Of a stretch of DNA of 49,059 nucleotides, positions 41,997 through 49,059 are shown piece after piece. The notes beneath the pieces were generated by a model. It did no database searches. It worked only from the letters and a program-made list of their open reading frames with translations, and was not told the origin of the DNA. The position numbers and the translations under genes are program-made. Position 1 is the first letter of the stretch. Every line of letters begins with the position of its first letter. The stretch comes from an uncultured Clostridium sp. (lineage in GTDB: Bacteria > Bacillota > Clostridia > Lachnospirales > Lachnospiraceae): the NCBI GenBank assembly GCA_902496665.1, contig CABVBU010000023.1:1-49059 (forward strand). Reading direction: 5' to 3'.

Positions 41997-43874
41997 ATGA
42001 CAAAAACATCAGACAGAATCACGAAGAAACGCCCGCGCATCCAGGGTGCCGCATGGCGGCGGCTGGACAATACGGCGAAGCTCTTCGCGGCAGTGTCCGG
42101 GGAGGATCTTAGCAGTGTGTTCCGGATCGCGGCGGTCTTAAAGGAGCCGGTGGAGCCGGAGCTTCTGCACAGGGCACTTCTTTTGACGCTTCCGGAATTT
42201 GAAAACTTCCGTGTGAAACTCAGAAAAGGCTTTTTCTGGTACTATTTTGAGACAAACAACCGGGATCCGGTGGTGGAGGAGGAGCAGAGCGCGCCTTGCC
42301 GCTTTATCGATCCCCACCGGGGCGAACGGTTTCCGTTCCGCGTGAGTTACTATGGCTGCCGGATCAACTTTGAGGTGTTTCACGGCTTGACGGACGGCCT
42401 TGGGGCGGTGGGATTTGTCTCACGTCTGACGGAACATTACCTGGAATTGAAGAATAGTCTTCCGGTAGAGATAAGGAAACGGGAGTTCTCCCCGATGAAG
42501 GCGGACGATTACCTTCGTTATTATAAGAAACTGCCCCACAAGCGTTACGAGAGCCGGTCTGCGATTCAGGTGAGCGGAGAAATTCTTCCTTTTGACCAGA
42601 TGGCGGTGCTTCACGGGACGATCGGAATTGATGAACTGAAAAGCCGCAGTAAGGCAGCGGGAGTCAGCATCACAAAATATCTGGCTGCGGCACTTTTGTG
42701 GTCCATCATCCAGACGGAGACAGATGGAAAAACGATGAAGCGCCCGGCGGCGTTAAATCTTCCGGTGAACCTCCGGAGTTTCTTCGAGTCGGAGACTCTG
42801 GCCAACTTCTTTGCCGTCATCAATATTTCCTGGTCGGAGAAGCAGGCACCAGAAACCTTCGATGCGGTCTTGACCGCGGTGAGCCGCCAGATGGACGAAC
42901 AGATCGTAAAGGAGCGGTTGGAGGAGACGATCTCCTACAACGTGTCCAACGAGAAAAAATGGTATGTGCGTGGGATCCCGCTGTTTGTAAAGCATATGGC
43001 AATGCAGATGATCTTTCTTCACAGCAGCCGCGCCCACACGATGACCTTTACCAACATTGGGCAGATGCAGGTGCGGGAAGAACTGCGGGACCAGGTGGAG
43101 TCGTTCCAGGTCCTCGTGGGCGCGTCCCCGAAGCAGCGAATGAAGTGCGGGGCAGTGGCATATAATGGAAAGCTGTGCCTTTCTTTCGCCAGTGCCATGG
43201 CAGAAAACCGACTGTCGGAATATTTCTTCCATTTCCTGGAAGAACAGGGGATCCATGTGGAGCTTGAGAGCAACGGAATCGCCGACAAAGAACATGACAA
43301 AGGCCGGTATCCGGCAACGGGCGGTGACAAGAATAAGATAAAGACAGCGGTCCGTTTTTTCTATATGTCATTGGCGGTCATATCTGTTTTAGCGGGAATC
43401 GTGAATCTCGCTACTTACCGGCAGATCCCATTTAAGTGGGCGTTCCTCACCTGGGGAGCGGCGGCCTATGTGGCGATGACGCTGCGTTTTTCCGTCATGC
43501 GCCATGCCAGCATGTCTGGGATCCTGGTGCGGCAGTGTCTCGGAATCCAGGCGATCCTGCTGTTGATCGATACGATGACGGGGCTGCATGGCTGGTCTGT
43601 GGATTACGCGATCCCCTGTGTGGTGCTGTTTGAGGTAGCGGCGATTTTGCTTATGATGCTTGTAAACCGCATGAACTGGCAATGCTATTTCATGTACCAG
43701 ATCGCGATCACGTTTTTAAGCTTTGTGCCGCTGGTGTTCTTGAAAATCGGATGGACGAAGCATCCGATGCTTACGGTGCTGTCGGTGGCGGTATCGGTGT
43801 GGGCGCTGGTGCTTACGGTGCTTTTGGGGGACAGAAGTGTGAAACGGGAGCTGCGTCGGCGGTTCCATATTTAA
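41997..43874 (+). CDS. Condensation/alcohol-acetyltransferase-like domain fused to a C-terminal membrane domain
   Basis: 625 residues from ATG 41997; a TTG at 41970 is also in frame and the ribosome binding site is not decisive. The N-terminal 430 residues resemble the chloramphenicol-acetyltransferase-like superfamily (alcohol acetyltransferases, NRPS condensation, WS/DGAT), with the catalytic-type motif HGLTDG at 129-134 in place of HHxxxDG. After a charged linker, about residues 450-615 hold five to six membrane helices and a basic tail. The fusion suggests acyl transfer at the membrane. The next host gene, beyond an IS insertion, is an alpha/beta hydrolase that was probably once its operon partner. 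Substrates unknown. Confidence 0.75.
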   Translation: MTKTSDRITKKRPRIQGAAWRRLDNTAKLFAAVSGEDLSSVFRIAAVLKEPVEPELLHRALLLTLPEFENFRVKLRKGFFWYYFETNNRDPVVEEEQSAPCRFIDPHRGERFPFRVSYYGCRINFEVFHGLTDGLGAVGFVSRLTEHYLELKNSLPVEIRKREFSPMKADDYLRYYKKLPHKRYESRSAIQVSGEILPFDQMAVLHGTIGIDELKSRSKAAGVSITKYLAAALLWSIIQTETDGKTMKRPAALNLPVNLRSFFESETLANFFAVINISWSEKQAPETFDAVLTAVSRQMDEQIVKERLEETISYNVSNEKKWYVRGIPLFVKHMAMQMIFLHSSRAHTMTFTNIGQMQVREELRDQVESFQVLVGASPKQRMKCGAVAYNGKLCLSFASAMAENRLSEYFFHFLEEQGIHVELESNGIADKEHDKGRYPATGGDKNKIKTAVRFFYMSLAVISVLAGIVNLATYRQIPFKWAFLTWGAAAYVAMTLRFSVMRHASMSGILVRQCLGIQAILLLIDTMTGLHGWSVDYAIPCVVLFEVAAILLMMLVNRMNWQCYFMYQIAITFLSFVPLVFLKIGWTKHPMLTVLSVAVSVWALVLTVLLGDRSVKRELRRRFHI

Positions 43875-44000
43875 CAACACTTTGCAAGAATTCTCCCATC
43901 CTCTTTAGGTGGTGAGATGAATTGCCTTTGGGAAAATCATGCAATATCTGGCATCTTAAAACTGCACATATCTGTGCACATAAATGAAAACAAACGCAGA

Positions 44001-44014
44001 AGAACATATGTTCT
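44001..44014. promoter_or_regulatory. LexA-box-like palindrome upstream of tnpA
   Basis: AGAACATATGTTCT, a perfect 14-bp palindrome containing GAAC-N4-GTTC, the core of the Gram-positive SOS box. It lies 9 bp upstream of a candidate promoter (TAGACA 44023-44028, 17-bp spacer, TATGAT 44046-44051). It could equally be an end-structure of the IS. Confidence 0.5.
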
Positions 44015-44086
44015 GAAAGACATAGACAAACAAGTGTTCCTGTGTTATGATATAATCAGTCGAAAGTAAAAGGAAAGGCTGATTTT

Positions 44087-44527
44087 ATGAGAAAATTGGA
44101 CAGTAATGCGCATTCAGTATTTCTACTCTATTATCATTTGATTCTGGTTATAAAATACCGAAAAAAGATACTGACGGATCCTGTTTCTGATCGGGCCCGG
44201 GAGATTTTTGAATACATCGCTCCAAAGTATCATATTACGTTAGAGGAATGGAATCATGATCGGGATCATGTTCATATCATGTTTCGGGCCCATCCAAAAT
44301 CGGAACTCAGCAAATTTATTAATGCGTATAAAAGCGCAAGCAGCCGATTGATTAAAAAAGAGTATCCGGAGATTCGGCAGAAGCTTTGGAAAGAAATGTT
44401 CTGGAGCCAGAGTTTTTGTCTGTTAAGTGCTGGAGGTGCACCCATTGAGGTTATCCGCCAGTACATAGAAACACAGGGAGAAAATAAGAGTGAACATCGT
44501 GTACCGTTTTCGGATCTACCCGAATAA
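44087..44527 (+). CDS. tnpA: IS200/IS605 TnpA, Y1 HUH transposase
   Basis: Single-strand transposase of 146 residues. The HUH metal motif HVH is at 61-63 (RDHVHIMF) and the catalytic Tyr is Tyr126 (RQYIETQG), both in place, so the enzyme looks functional. The last 38 nt overlap tnpB in another frame. A SOS-box-like palindrome and a plausible promoter lie upstream. Confidence 0.94.
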   Translation: MRKLDSNAHSVFLLYYHLILVIKYRKKILTDPVSDRAREIFEYIAPKYHITLEEWNHDRDHVHIMFRAHPKSELSKFINAYKSASSRLIKKEYPEIRQKLWKEMFWSQSFCLLSAGGAPIEVIRQYIETQGENKSEHRVPFSDLPE

Positions 44528-45608
44528 ATCTCAAAAAGAACTATTTGCAAGGACATTTGGCTGTGTGCGTTTCGTGTATAACCGGATGCTGGCAGAGAAG
44601 AAAGAATATTATGAGAAAACCGGAAAAGTATTAAAGGTTACGCCTGCAAAATATAAGGCAGAGTTTCCGTGGCTGAAGGATGTAGACAGTCTGGCATTGT
44701 GTAATGCACAGCTGCATCTGCAGACAGCCTACAAGAACTTCTTTCGGGATTCTTCGGTTGGTTTTCCGAAGTTCAAGTCAAAAAAGAATCCGGTGAGAAG
44801 TTATACGACAAACTGCGTAAATGGAAATATTACTTTGCAGAATGCGAAACTGAAACTTCCGAAAGCAGGTTGGATCCGCATAAAACAGCATCGGAGTATC
44901 GATGATCGTTACATATTGAAGGGTGCCACCGTCAGCCAGGAAGCAGATGACAAGTATTATGTATCATTACTGTATGCGGCAGAAGAACCGGAACATGAAA
45001 TCAGGCCGGTAAAAACCGCAATCGGACTTGATTTTTCCATGAGCGAATTGTATGTAGATTCCAATGGAGCTCATGCAGATTATCCTCATTTTTTCCGAAA
45101 ATCCCAGGAAAAACTTGCAAGGGAGCAGCGCAGGCTGAGTCATTGCGAAAATGGGAGCAGCCGTTACATGAAACAGAAAAAGAAAATAGCCAGACTCCAT
45201 GCTCATATCGCACGTCAGCGGAAAGATTATCTGCACAAGGAATCCAGAAAGATAACCAATTTTTATGATTTTGTGTGCATAGAATCTTTGAATATGAAAG
45301 AAATGAGCCAGAATTCAAGGTTTGGAAAGAGTGTTCATGATAATGGATGGGGTATGTTTACTGATTTTCTTTCCTACAAATTAGCACGTGCCGGTAAGAA
45401 ACTGGTTCGTATTGATAAGTGGTATCCCAGTTCAAAAATCTGCAGCTGTTGCGGAAAACTCAAAAAGGAGTTGAAACTGGAAGACCGTATCTATAGCTGC
45501 ACTTGTGGAAATCAGATGAACCGTGATGAGAATGCAGCTATCAATATTTGCAGGGAAGGCTTGAGAATATCGGGAGTTGAACTTGATACAGAAAGAAAAA
45601 TTTCCTGA
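44490..45608 (+). CDS. tnpB: TnpB, RNA-guided nuclease of the IS200/IS605 element
   Basis: 372 residues starting at GTG 44490. RuvC-type residues are Asp181 (GLDFS), Glu265 (CIESLNM) and Asp346 (MNRDENAA), so the DED triad is complete. The zinc ribbon has C318/C321 and C337/C339 (second pair CxC). The N-terminal region has the usual YRFRIYPNKSQ start. TnpB proteins cut DNA guided by an RNA from the element's right end and help the IS persist. Start overlaps tnpA by 38 nt. Confidence 0.93.
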   Translation: MNIVYRFRIYPNKSQKELFARTFGCVRFVYNRMLAEKKEYYEKTGKVLKVTPAKYKAEFPWLKDVDSLALCNAQLHLQTAYKNFFRDSSVGFPKFKSKKNPVRSYTTNCVNGNITLQNAKLKLPKAGWIRIKQHRSIDDRYILKGATVSQEADDKYYVSLLYAAEEPEHEIRPVKTAIGLDFSMSELYVDSNGAHADYPHFFRKSQEKLAREQRRLSHCENGSSRYMKQKKKIARLHAHIARQRKDYLHKESRKITNFYDFVCIESLNMKEMSQNSRFGKSVHDNGWGMFTDFLSYKLARAGKKLVRIDKWYPSSKICSCCGKLKKELKLEDRIYSCTCGNQMNRDENAAINICREGLRISGVELDTERKIS

Positions 45609-45780
45609 TTTTCCCCAAAAACGTAGATTTTGTTCGGGACTGCGTAGATACGAAACAGTCCCGCTCGTAATAACAGAACCGTGGGACACACGGGGATAGC
45701 TCGCCTATGCTTTGCCCAATAGGGCAATCGAACGAGAAGCCCCCACTTCAAGCGTTAGCTAAGTGGAGGGAGTATGTCAC
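45609..45780 (+). ncRNA. Candidate TnpB guide RNA scaffold (omega RNA / reRNA)
   Basis: The 172 nt between tnpB and the right end are dense in stems: CGGGACTG/CAGTCCCG (45635-45642, 45656-45663), CCGTG/CACGG (45679-45683, 45689-45693), TTGCCC/GGGCAA (45712-45717, 45722-45727) and CCACTT/AAGTGG (45743-45766). This is where guide RNAs of TnpB systems map; the guide would be the roughly 16-20 nt just after 45780. The RNA may start inside tnpB. Confidence 0.6.
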
Positions 45781-45823
45781 TGGAAGGAACAGAAATAACA
45801 GCAGAGTAAAAAGGAGATGAACT

Positions 45824-46855
45824 ATGAGCCGGAAAGAAGTCAGCATGATCGGGAATCTGACCCGGGACATGATGAGGGATGTGATGGAGACATCGTTAAA
45901 GAAGCCGATCCAGACGGGAGAGTTCCGGAAAAATCCGGTGGAACCGGCCTGGAGATGTCCGGGTGACTATATTTATGAACTGGTTCCTACAGAGAAATTT
46001 GTGATGGAATATTTAAAGCCGAAGCAGGCGGTCACAGGCCGTGTGGTCTTACAGCTCCATGGCGGCGGCTACATCGGACCGATGAAAAATATTTACCGAC
46101 GGTTTGCGGTAAAATACTCCGAGCTGGGCCTGGGTGCGGACGTCCTGACCCCGGACTACCGTGTCGCTCCGGAACATCCGTTCCCTGCGGCGTTGGAGGA
46201 TGCTGTTTACGCCTACAAATGGCTTTTAAATGAGAAGAAATACGACCCGGAGCAGATCGTCGTTGCGGGAGACTCCGCGGGCGGCGGACTTGCCCTGGCG
46301 CTCTGCCTCTATGCGAAGGACCACGCCCTGCCGCTCCCTGCGGGCATCATCACCATGTCCCCGTGGACGGATGTGACCCTCAGCGGCGCGTCCTACGAGG
46401 AGAATTACACGATCGATCCCCTGTTCGGAAATTCGAAGGAAAACATGCTCTACCAGTGCAGCTATATCGGAGATGCGGACAAGAAAGACCCGTATCTTTC
46501 CCCGCTCTTCGGAAACTTCGAGGGATTTCCGCCGATGCTGATGCAGGTCGGCGCCTACGAGGTCCTCTTAGATGACACGAGGGCCGCCGCAAAGAAGGCG
46601 AGGGAAGAGGGCGTAAAGGTCCGCTGCTCCGTCTATGACGGCATGTTCCACGTCTTCCAGATGGGCCTCGACCTGATTCCGGAGAGCCGCGAAGCCTGGG
46701 AAGAAGTCGGAGAATACCTGCGCATCGTCTACCACATCCGCCGCGACCAGGAGGGAAAGGTCGTAAAAAAGGTGAAGACGAGACGAAGAGACACCGAAGA
46801 GCGGGCGAAACTGAATCTTCTGGCATTTTTAAAACAGGAGCTGAAAAGCAAATGA
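45824..46855 (+). CDS. HSL-type alpha/beta hydrolase (acetyl-esterase-like)
   Basis: 343 residues. The oxyanion motif HGGGY is at 79-83, the nucleophile elbow GDSAG puts Ser at 151, DYRVAPEHPFPAALED (111-126) is a signature of the hormone-sensitive-lipase family, and the C-terminal YDGMFHVF supplies the catalytic His. An AAGGAGA ribosome binding site precedes the ATG. Removing the upstream IS would leave about 45 nt between this gene and the acyltransferase gene, so they were probably an operon that adds and removes acyl groups. No promoter of its own is obvious; it may now depend on read-through. Confidence 0.9.
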   Translation: MSRKEVSMIGNLTRDMMRDVMETSLKKPIQTGEFRKNPVEPAWRCPGDYIYELVPTEKFVMEYLKPKQAVTGRVVLQLHGGGYIGPMKNIYRRFAVKYSELGLGADVLTPDYRVAPEHPFPAALEDAVYAYKWLLNEKKYDPEQIVVAGDSAGGGLALALCLYAKDHALPLPAGIITMSPWTDVTLSGASYEENYTIDPLFGNSKENMLYQCSYIGDADKKDPYLSPLFGNFEGFPPMLMQVGAYEVLLDDTRAAAKKAREEGVKVRCSVYDGMFHVFQMGLDLIPESREAWEEVGEYLRIVYHIRRDQEGKVVKKVKTRRRDTEERAKLNLLAFLKQELKSK

Positions 46856-46861
46856 TTATTA

Positions 46862-46905
46862 AAAAAGCCTTCTTTCTTAAGTTTTCATGAAGCCGGGCTT
46901 TTTCC
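46862..46905 (+). terminator. Terminator after the alpha/beta hydrolase gene
   Basis: AAAAAGCC (46862-46869) / GGCTTTTT (46896-46903) stem with a T-run, directly after the stop. Confidence 0.7.
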
Positions 46906-46917
46906 AGCCCTTAGCGC

Positions 46918-46946
46918 TTGCGTTATCCTGAAAACCCCTGTATAAT
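46918..46946 (+). promoter_or_regulatory. Promoter of the secreted repeat protein gene
   Basis: TTGCGT (46918-46923), 17-bp spacer, perfect TATAAT (46941-46946), 40 nt before the start codon. Confidence 0.7.
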
Positions 46947-46986
46947 GACTTTAGCTGATAAAAACCCATGAAGGAGTGGATTTCAA

Positions 46987-47787
46987 ATGAAATTAAAGAA
47001 AGTTATGCTCATGGCAGCTCTCGCTGCAGCAATTGGCAGTGTAAATATGGTGACTGCTCTTGCGGATGAGAACGAGACAGAGACAAAGTACGGTTGGGAA
47101 GGCAGCGGAAATACCTGGCGATACTATGATTCCAACGGAAACTTAAAGAGCGGCTGGATCAAGGCTGAAGATGGTGATGGACGCGGAAATGATGTGTGGT
47201 ATTATATCGATCCGTCCACAAACCTTATGATCTATAATACAACAAGAACCATTGACGGCGTATCCTACACATTCAGCGATGACGGAAGCTGGGTTGCTCC
47301 GGTTCAGACAGCGCCGAAGGGACACGTTACAGGCGGAAGATACTATAATACATGGTCTAACCTCTGCATCCCGCAGATCATTGGAACAACAGAGTCTGAT
47401 TTCGAGGCAGCTGACCAGTACACAGGCGGCGAGTATGCGGCAATCGGAAGCCCGTCCCTGACACATGATCTCTATATGAGCACAGACTTCGGCGATGTAG
47501 AAGTCTACTACCTCAATATGAAGAATAAGCAGGATATGGATGCCCAGACATTTGCAAATACTCTTGCAGGAATCGAGAAAGGTCAGAAAGGTCAGGCTAC
47601 AACAGCTGAGACTGTGACGATCGCAAACCAGCAGTACTCCAAGGTAACAGTAAGCGGAAAGAAGACATCAAGAACGTACTACTGCCGCAAGCAGGACGGC
47701 TATATGGTAGTTGTCCAGACAACAGGAAGAATCAAAGATGCAGCTTCTCTCAACAGCATCGTTATGAGTATGACAACAGCACAGTAA
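46987..47787 (+). CDS. Secreted protein with one cell-wall-binding-type repeat and an unknown C-terminal domain
   Basis: 266 residues. A signal peptide occupies about 1-26 (KKVMLMAALAAAIGSVNMV, cleavage near ALA). Residues 35-100 hold Trp/Tyr-rich repeats (NTWRYYDSNGNLKSGW, DVWYYIDPSTNLM) like those in the protein at 33474. The C-terminal 160 residues are unrecognised and likely a globular alpha/beta domain (DVEVYYLNMKNKQDMDAQTF). Monocistronic, with its own TATAAT promoter and a strong terminator. Codon use differs little from neighbours. Confidence 0.85.
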   Translation: MKLKKVMLMAALAAAIGSVNMVTALADENETETKYGWEGSGNTWRYYDSNGNLKSGWIKAEDGDGRGNDVWYYIDPSTNLMIYNTTRTIDGVSYTFSDDGSWVAPVQTAPKGHVTGGRYYNTWSNLCIPQIIGTTESDFEAADQYTGGEYAAIGSPSLTHDLYMSTDFGDVEVYYLNMKNKQDMDAQTFANTLAGIEKGQKGQATTAETVTIANQQYSKVTVSGKKTSRTYYCRKQDGYMVVVQTTGRIKDAASLNSIVMSMTTAQ

Positions 47788-47814
47788 TTAAATGAAACGT
47801 GCCATTCGCACGAC

Positions 47815-47846
47815 GCCCCCGGGTCTGATGGCTCCGGGGGCTTTTT
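47815..47846 (+). terminator. Terminator of the secreted repeat protein gene
   Basis: GCCCCCGG (47815-47822) / CCGGGGGC (47834-47841), 11-nt loop, then TTTTT. Confidence 0.92.
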
Positions 47847-47876
47847 AGTACTTCGCAAATCGGAGATTTCAGAGGG

Positions 47877-48814
47877 ATGGACATAAAAAGTATATTTGCA
47901 TTGCTGACTTTGATTGGAATGAGCTTCTATTTTGTTGGGAAGAAGTGGATCGAGAATGGATTTTCTCTCCAAATTTACGGTGGAAGCGATGATTCCATTT
48001 TATATGTTTTACAATATTTATCGATGATATCGAGAGCCGGGAACATCTGCTGTTCCTGATAACAAAAGTTCCTTATGTGTTCGCGCTGATCCGAATGTGT
48101 GTCTGTCTTGCAGCGGTGATGGCGAAGGTGTGCCGGATTAGGGCGGACAGAAAGGATACTTTTATTGTGCTGATGGATTTCCCAATGTGGTATTTATCGA
48201 ATTTCTGGCAATCCAGGCACTCTAGGGTGAGAGAACCACATCCATTGGCGTGATCTACTATATTGCCAGCACGGCCCTATTCTGAACACTGGGGATCCGT
48301 CTTCTGCAGAGAGGTGGAAAGAGTGGAAAACAGGTGACCTGGGTCTGGAATATTAAGGATCGCCTCTGCACATCGGTCATGGGAATGTTCCTTAGAATGG
48401 CGGCGGTGTTCTTTAAAATTAAGGTTCCGGACTTTATCTTAAAGCCGTTCTCCATGATCAGCGGGGTGATATCTCCTCTGGCACTTATCTTTATCGGAAA
48501 CGTGATTCGGGACATAGAGGCGTCATCAATTAAAATCGGAAAAGATGTTGTCATAGTGGTGTTTATGGGATTTATCATGATCCTGGCTGTGGCAGTGGTA
48601 CTACTGCGGCTCTGCCCGATGACGCTGGAAATGCGCTAGGTATTTTTTATGTTGACGGTGATACCTGCGATGGCCCAGATACGGACTATGGCGAGAGAAT
48701 ACGACAGTGACTATGAGTTTGCCTGCGCGGTAATCACGGGTGACGATAGTGATCAGCATGGTAACGATTACAGCGTGTATGTATTTAATGCAGACGTTCC
48801 CAATTTTCTGGTAG
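47877..48814 (+). pseudogene. Decayed AEC-family (auxin efflux carrier-type) permease
   Basis: Fragments in all three plus frames line up, in order, with an AEC-type permease of about 310 residues: N-terminal piece from 47877 in one frame, a second frame from about 48020 (FLITKVPYVFALIRM), a third from about 48184 (NVVFIEFLAIQAL; GVISPLALIFIGNVI; VIPAMAQIRTMAREYDSDYE), and a C-terminal piece (VTIVISMVTI) ending at TAG 48812. At least three frame changes (near 47990, 48180, 48735) and three in-frame stops (48223, 48283, 48637) break it. Family assignment rests on remembered family patterns (PLALIFIG, AREYxxDYE), not a search. Confidence 0.68.
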
Positions 48815-48920
48815 AAAGTTAACGATATGGAATGGAACACATATACTCCATGTTTTGTTTCGGAGAAGACAAAAAACGAGAAGAAAAACTGAATGTGATA
48901 GAAAGTATGAGGAACTTAAG

Positions 48921-49059
48921 ATGGAAATGACTATATTCATTGTGATTATTGTATGTATTGTTTGTTTTATAAAGATAAAACAATATGAAAAAACGGAGTA
49001 TTATCTTCAAACAAAAAATCCATATATAAGTGTTTATTTTAATAAAGGGCGTTTGGGAG
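48921..49059 (+). CDS. Partial gene, N-terminal membrane anchor, cut by window end
   Basis: ATG 48921 with GAGGA at 48909-48913. The visible 46 residues start with one strongly hydrophobic helix (TIFIVIIVCIVCFI) followed by a polar stretch ending NKGRLG at the window edge. A membrane anchor followed by a GxxGE-type start would fit a NERD-domain protein, but the diagnostic part lies outside the window, so this is a guess. AT-rich compared with the rest. Confidence 0.55.
   Translation, partial: MEMTIFIVIIVCIVCFIKIKQYEKTEYYLQTKNPYISVYFNKGRLG

Larger units (their letters stand above)
43876..45780 (+). mobile_element. IS200/IS605-family element with tnpA and tnpB
   Basis: Contains a Y1 transposase gene, an overlapping tnpB and subterminal hairpins. 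The left side has an imperfect hairpin at about 43889-43922 and TGCACA/TGTGCA at 43963-43978. The right side has CCACTT/AAGTGG at 45743-45766 followed by TCAC at 45777-45780. The suggested left boundary follows TTAAC (43871-43875), which overlaps the stop codon of the acyltransferase gene; no target duplication is expected for this family. Both genes look intact. Ends are inferred from structure and could be off by a few bases. Confidence 0.75.

Noticed and set aside
42753..43295. 180-codon minus-strand open frame inside the acyltransferase gene
   Set aside because: Shadow of a well-supported plus-strand gene; no start signals.

Overview
The window looks like a chromosome segment from an anaerobic, spore-former-type Firmicute, most likely a Lachnospiraceae (Clostridium cluster XIVa) bacterium. 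The grounds are the mcsA-mcsB-clpC block, radA, Firmicute-style ribosome binding sites, secreted proteins with choline-binding-type repeats, and the overall style of the genes. The species cannot be fixed from sequence alone.

Positions 153-31390 form an accessory catabolic region in three blocks. (1) 153-13093 is one long probable operon: a peptide/nickel-type ABC importer (five genes), a type B carboxylesterase, a MATE exporter, a short-chain dehydrogenase, two lactonase-type beta-propellers and an AGE-family epimerase. It ends at a strong terminator. (2) 13200-23252 begins with a TetR regulator. After a promoter carrying two copies of a perfect palindrome come three family III CoA-transferases (two are tandem paralogs), a double-hot-dog acyl-CoA hydratase, a thioredoxin-reductase-like flavoprotein, a nitroreductase, an MmgE/PrpD protein and a dicarboxylate-type carrier. 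(3) 23371-31390 has a LigI-like amidohydrolase and a LysR regulator on the minus strand, diverging from prpF, an aconitase/isopropylmalate-dehydratase-like pair and citD-citE-citF. The likely logic of block 3 is lactone opening, double-bond isomerisation, hydration and lyase cleavage of a branched di- or tricarboxylic acid (an itaconate/citraconate/citramalate or aconitate type compound). Block 2 may handle related acids as CoA esters. Substrates are inferred, not seen.

Positions 31391-36951 hold a hairpin-rich intergenic stretch, a class I aminotransferase, a small membrane protein, a secreted repeat protein, and a GntR regulator sitting where ctsR normally precedes mcsA-mcsB-clpC. A roughly 80-bp structured repeat occurs twice here (33363 and 36838). 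Positions 36952-41836 are housekeeping: clpC, a small conserved protein, radA and tRNA-Trp.

Positions 41997-46855 hold a condensation-type acyltransferase fused to a membrane domain and an HSL-type alpha/beta hydrolase. They are separated by an apparently intact IS200/IS605 element (tnpA, tnpB and a structured 3' region that may be the guide RNA). The end of the window has a secreted repeat protein, a decayed AEC-family permease pseudogene in AT-richer DNA, and the start of a gene cut by the window edge.
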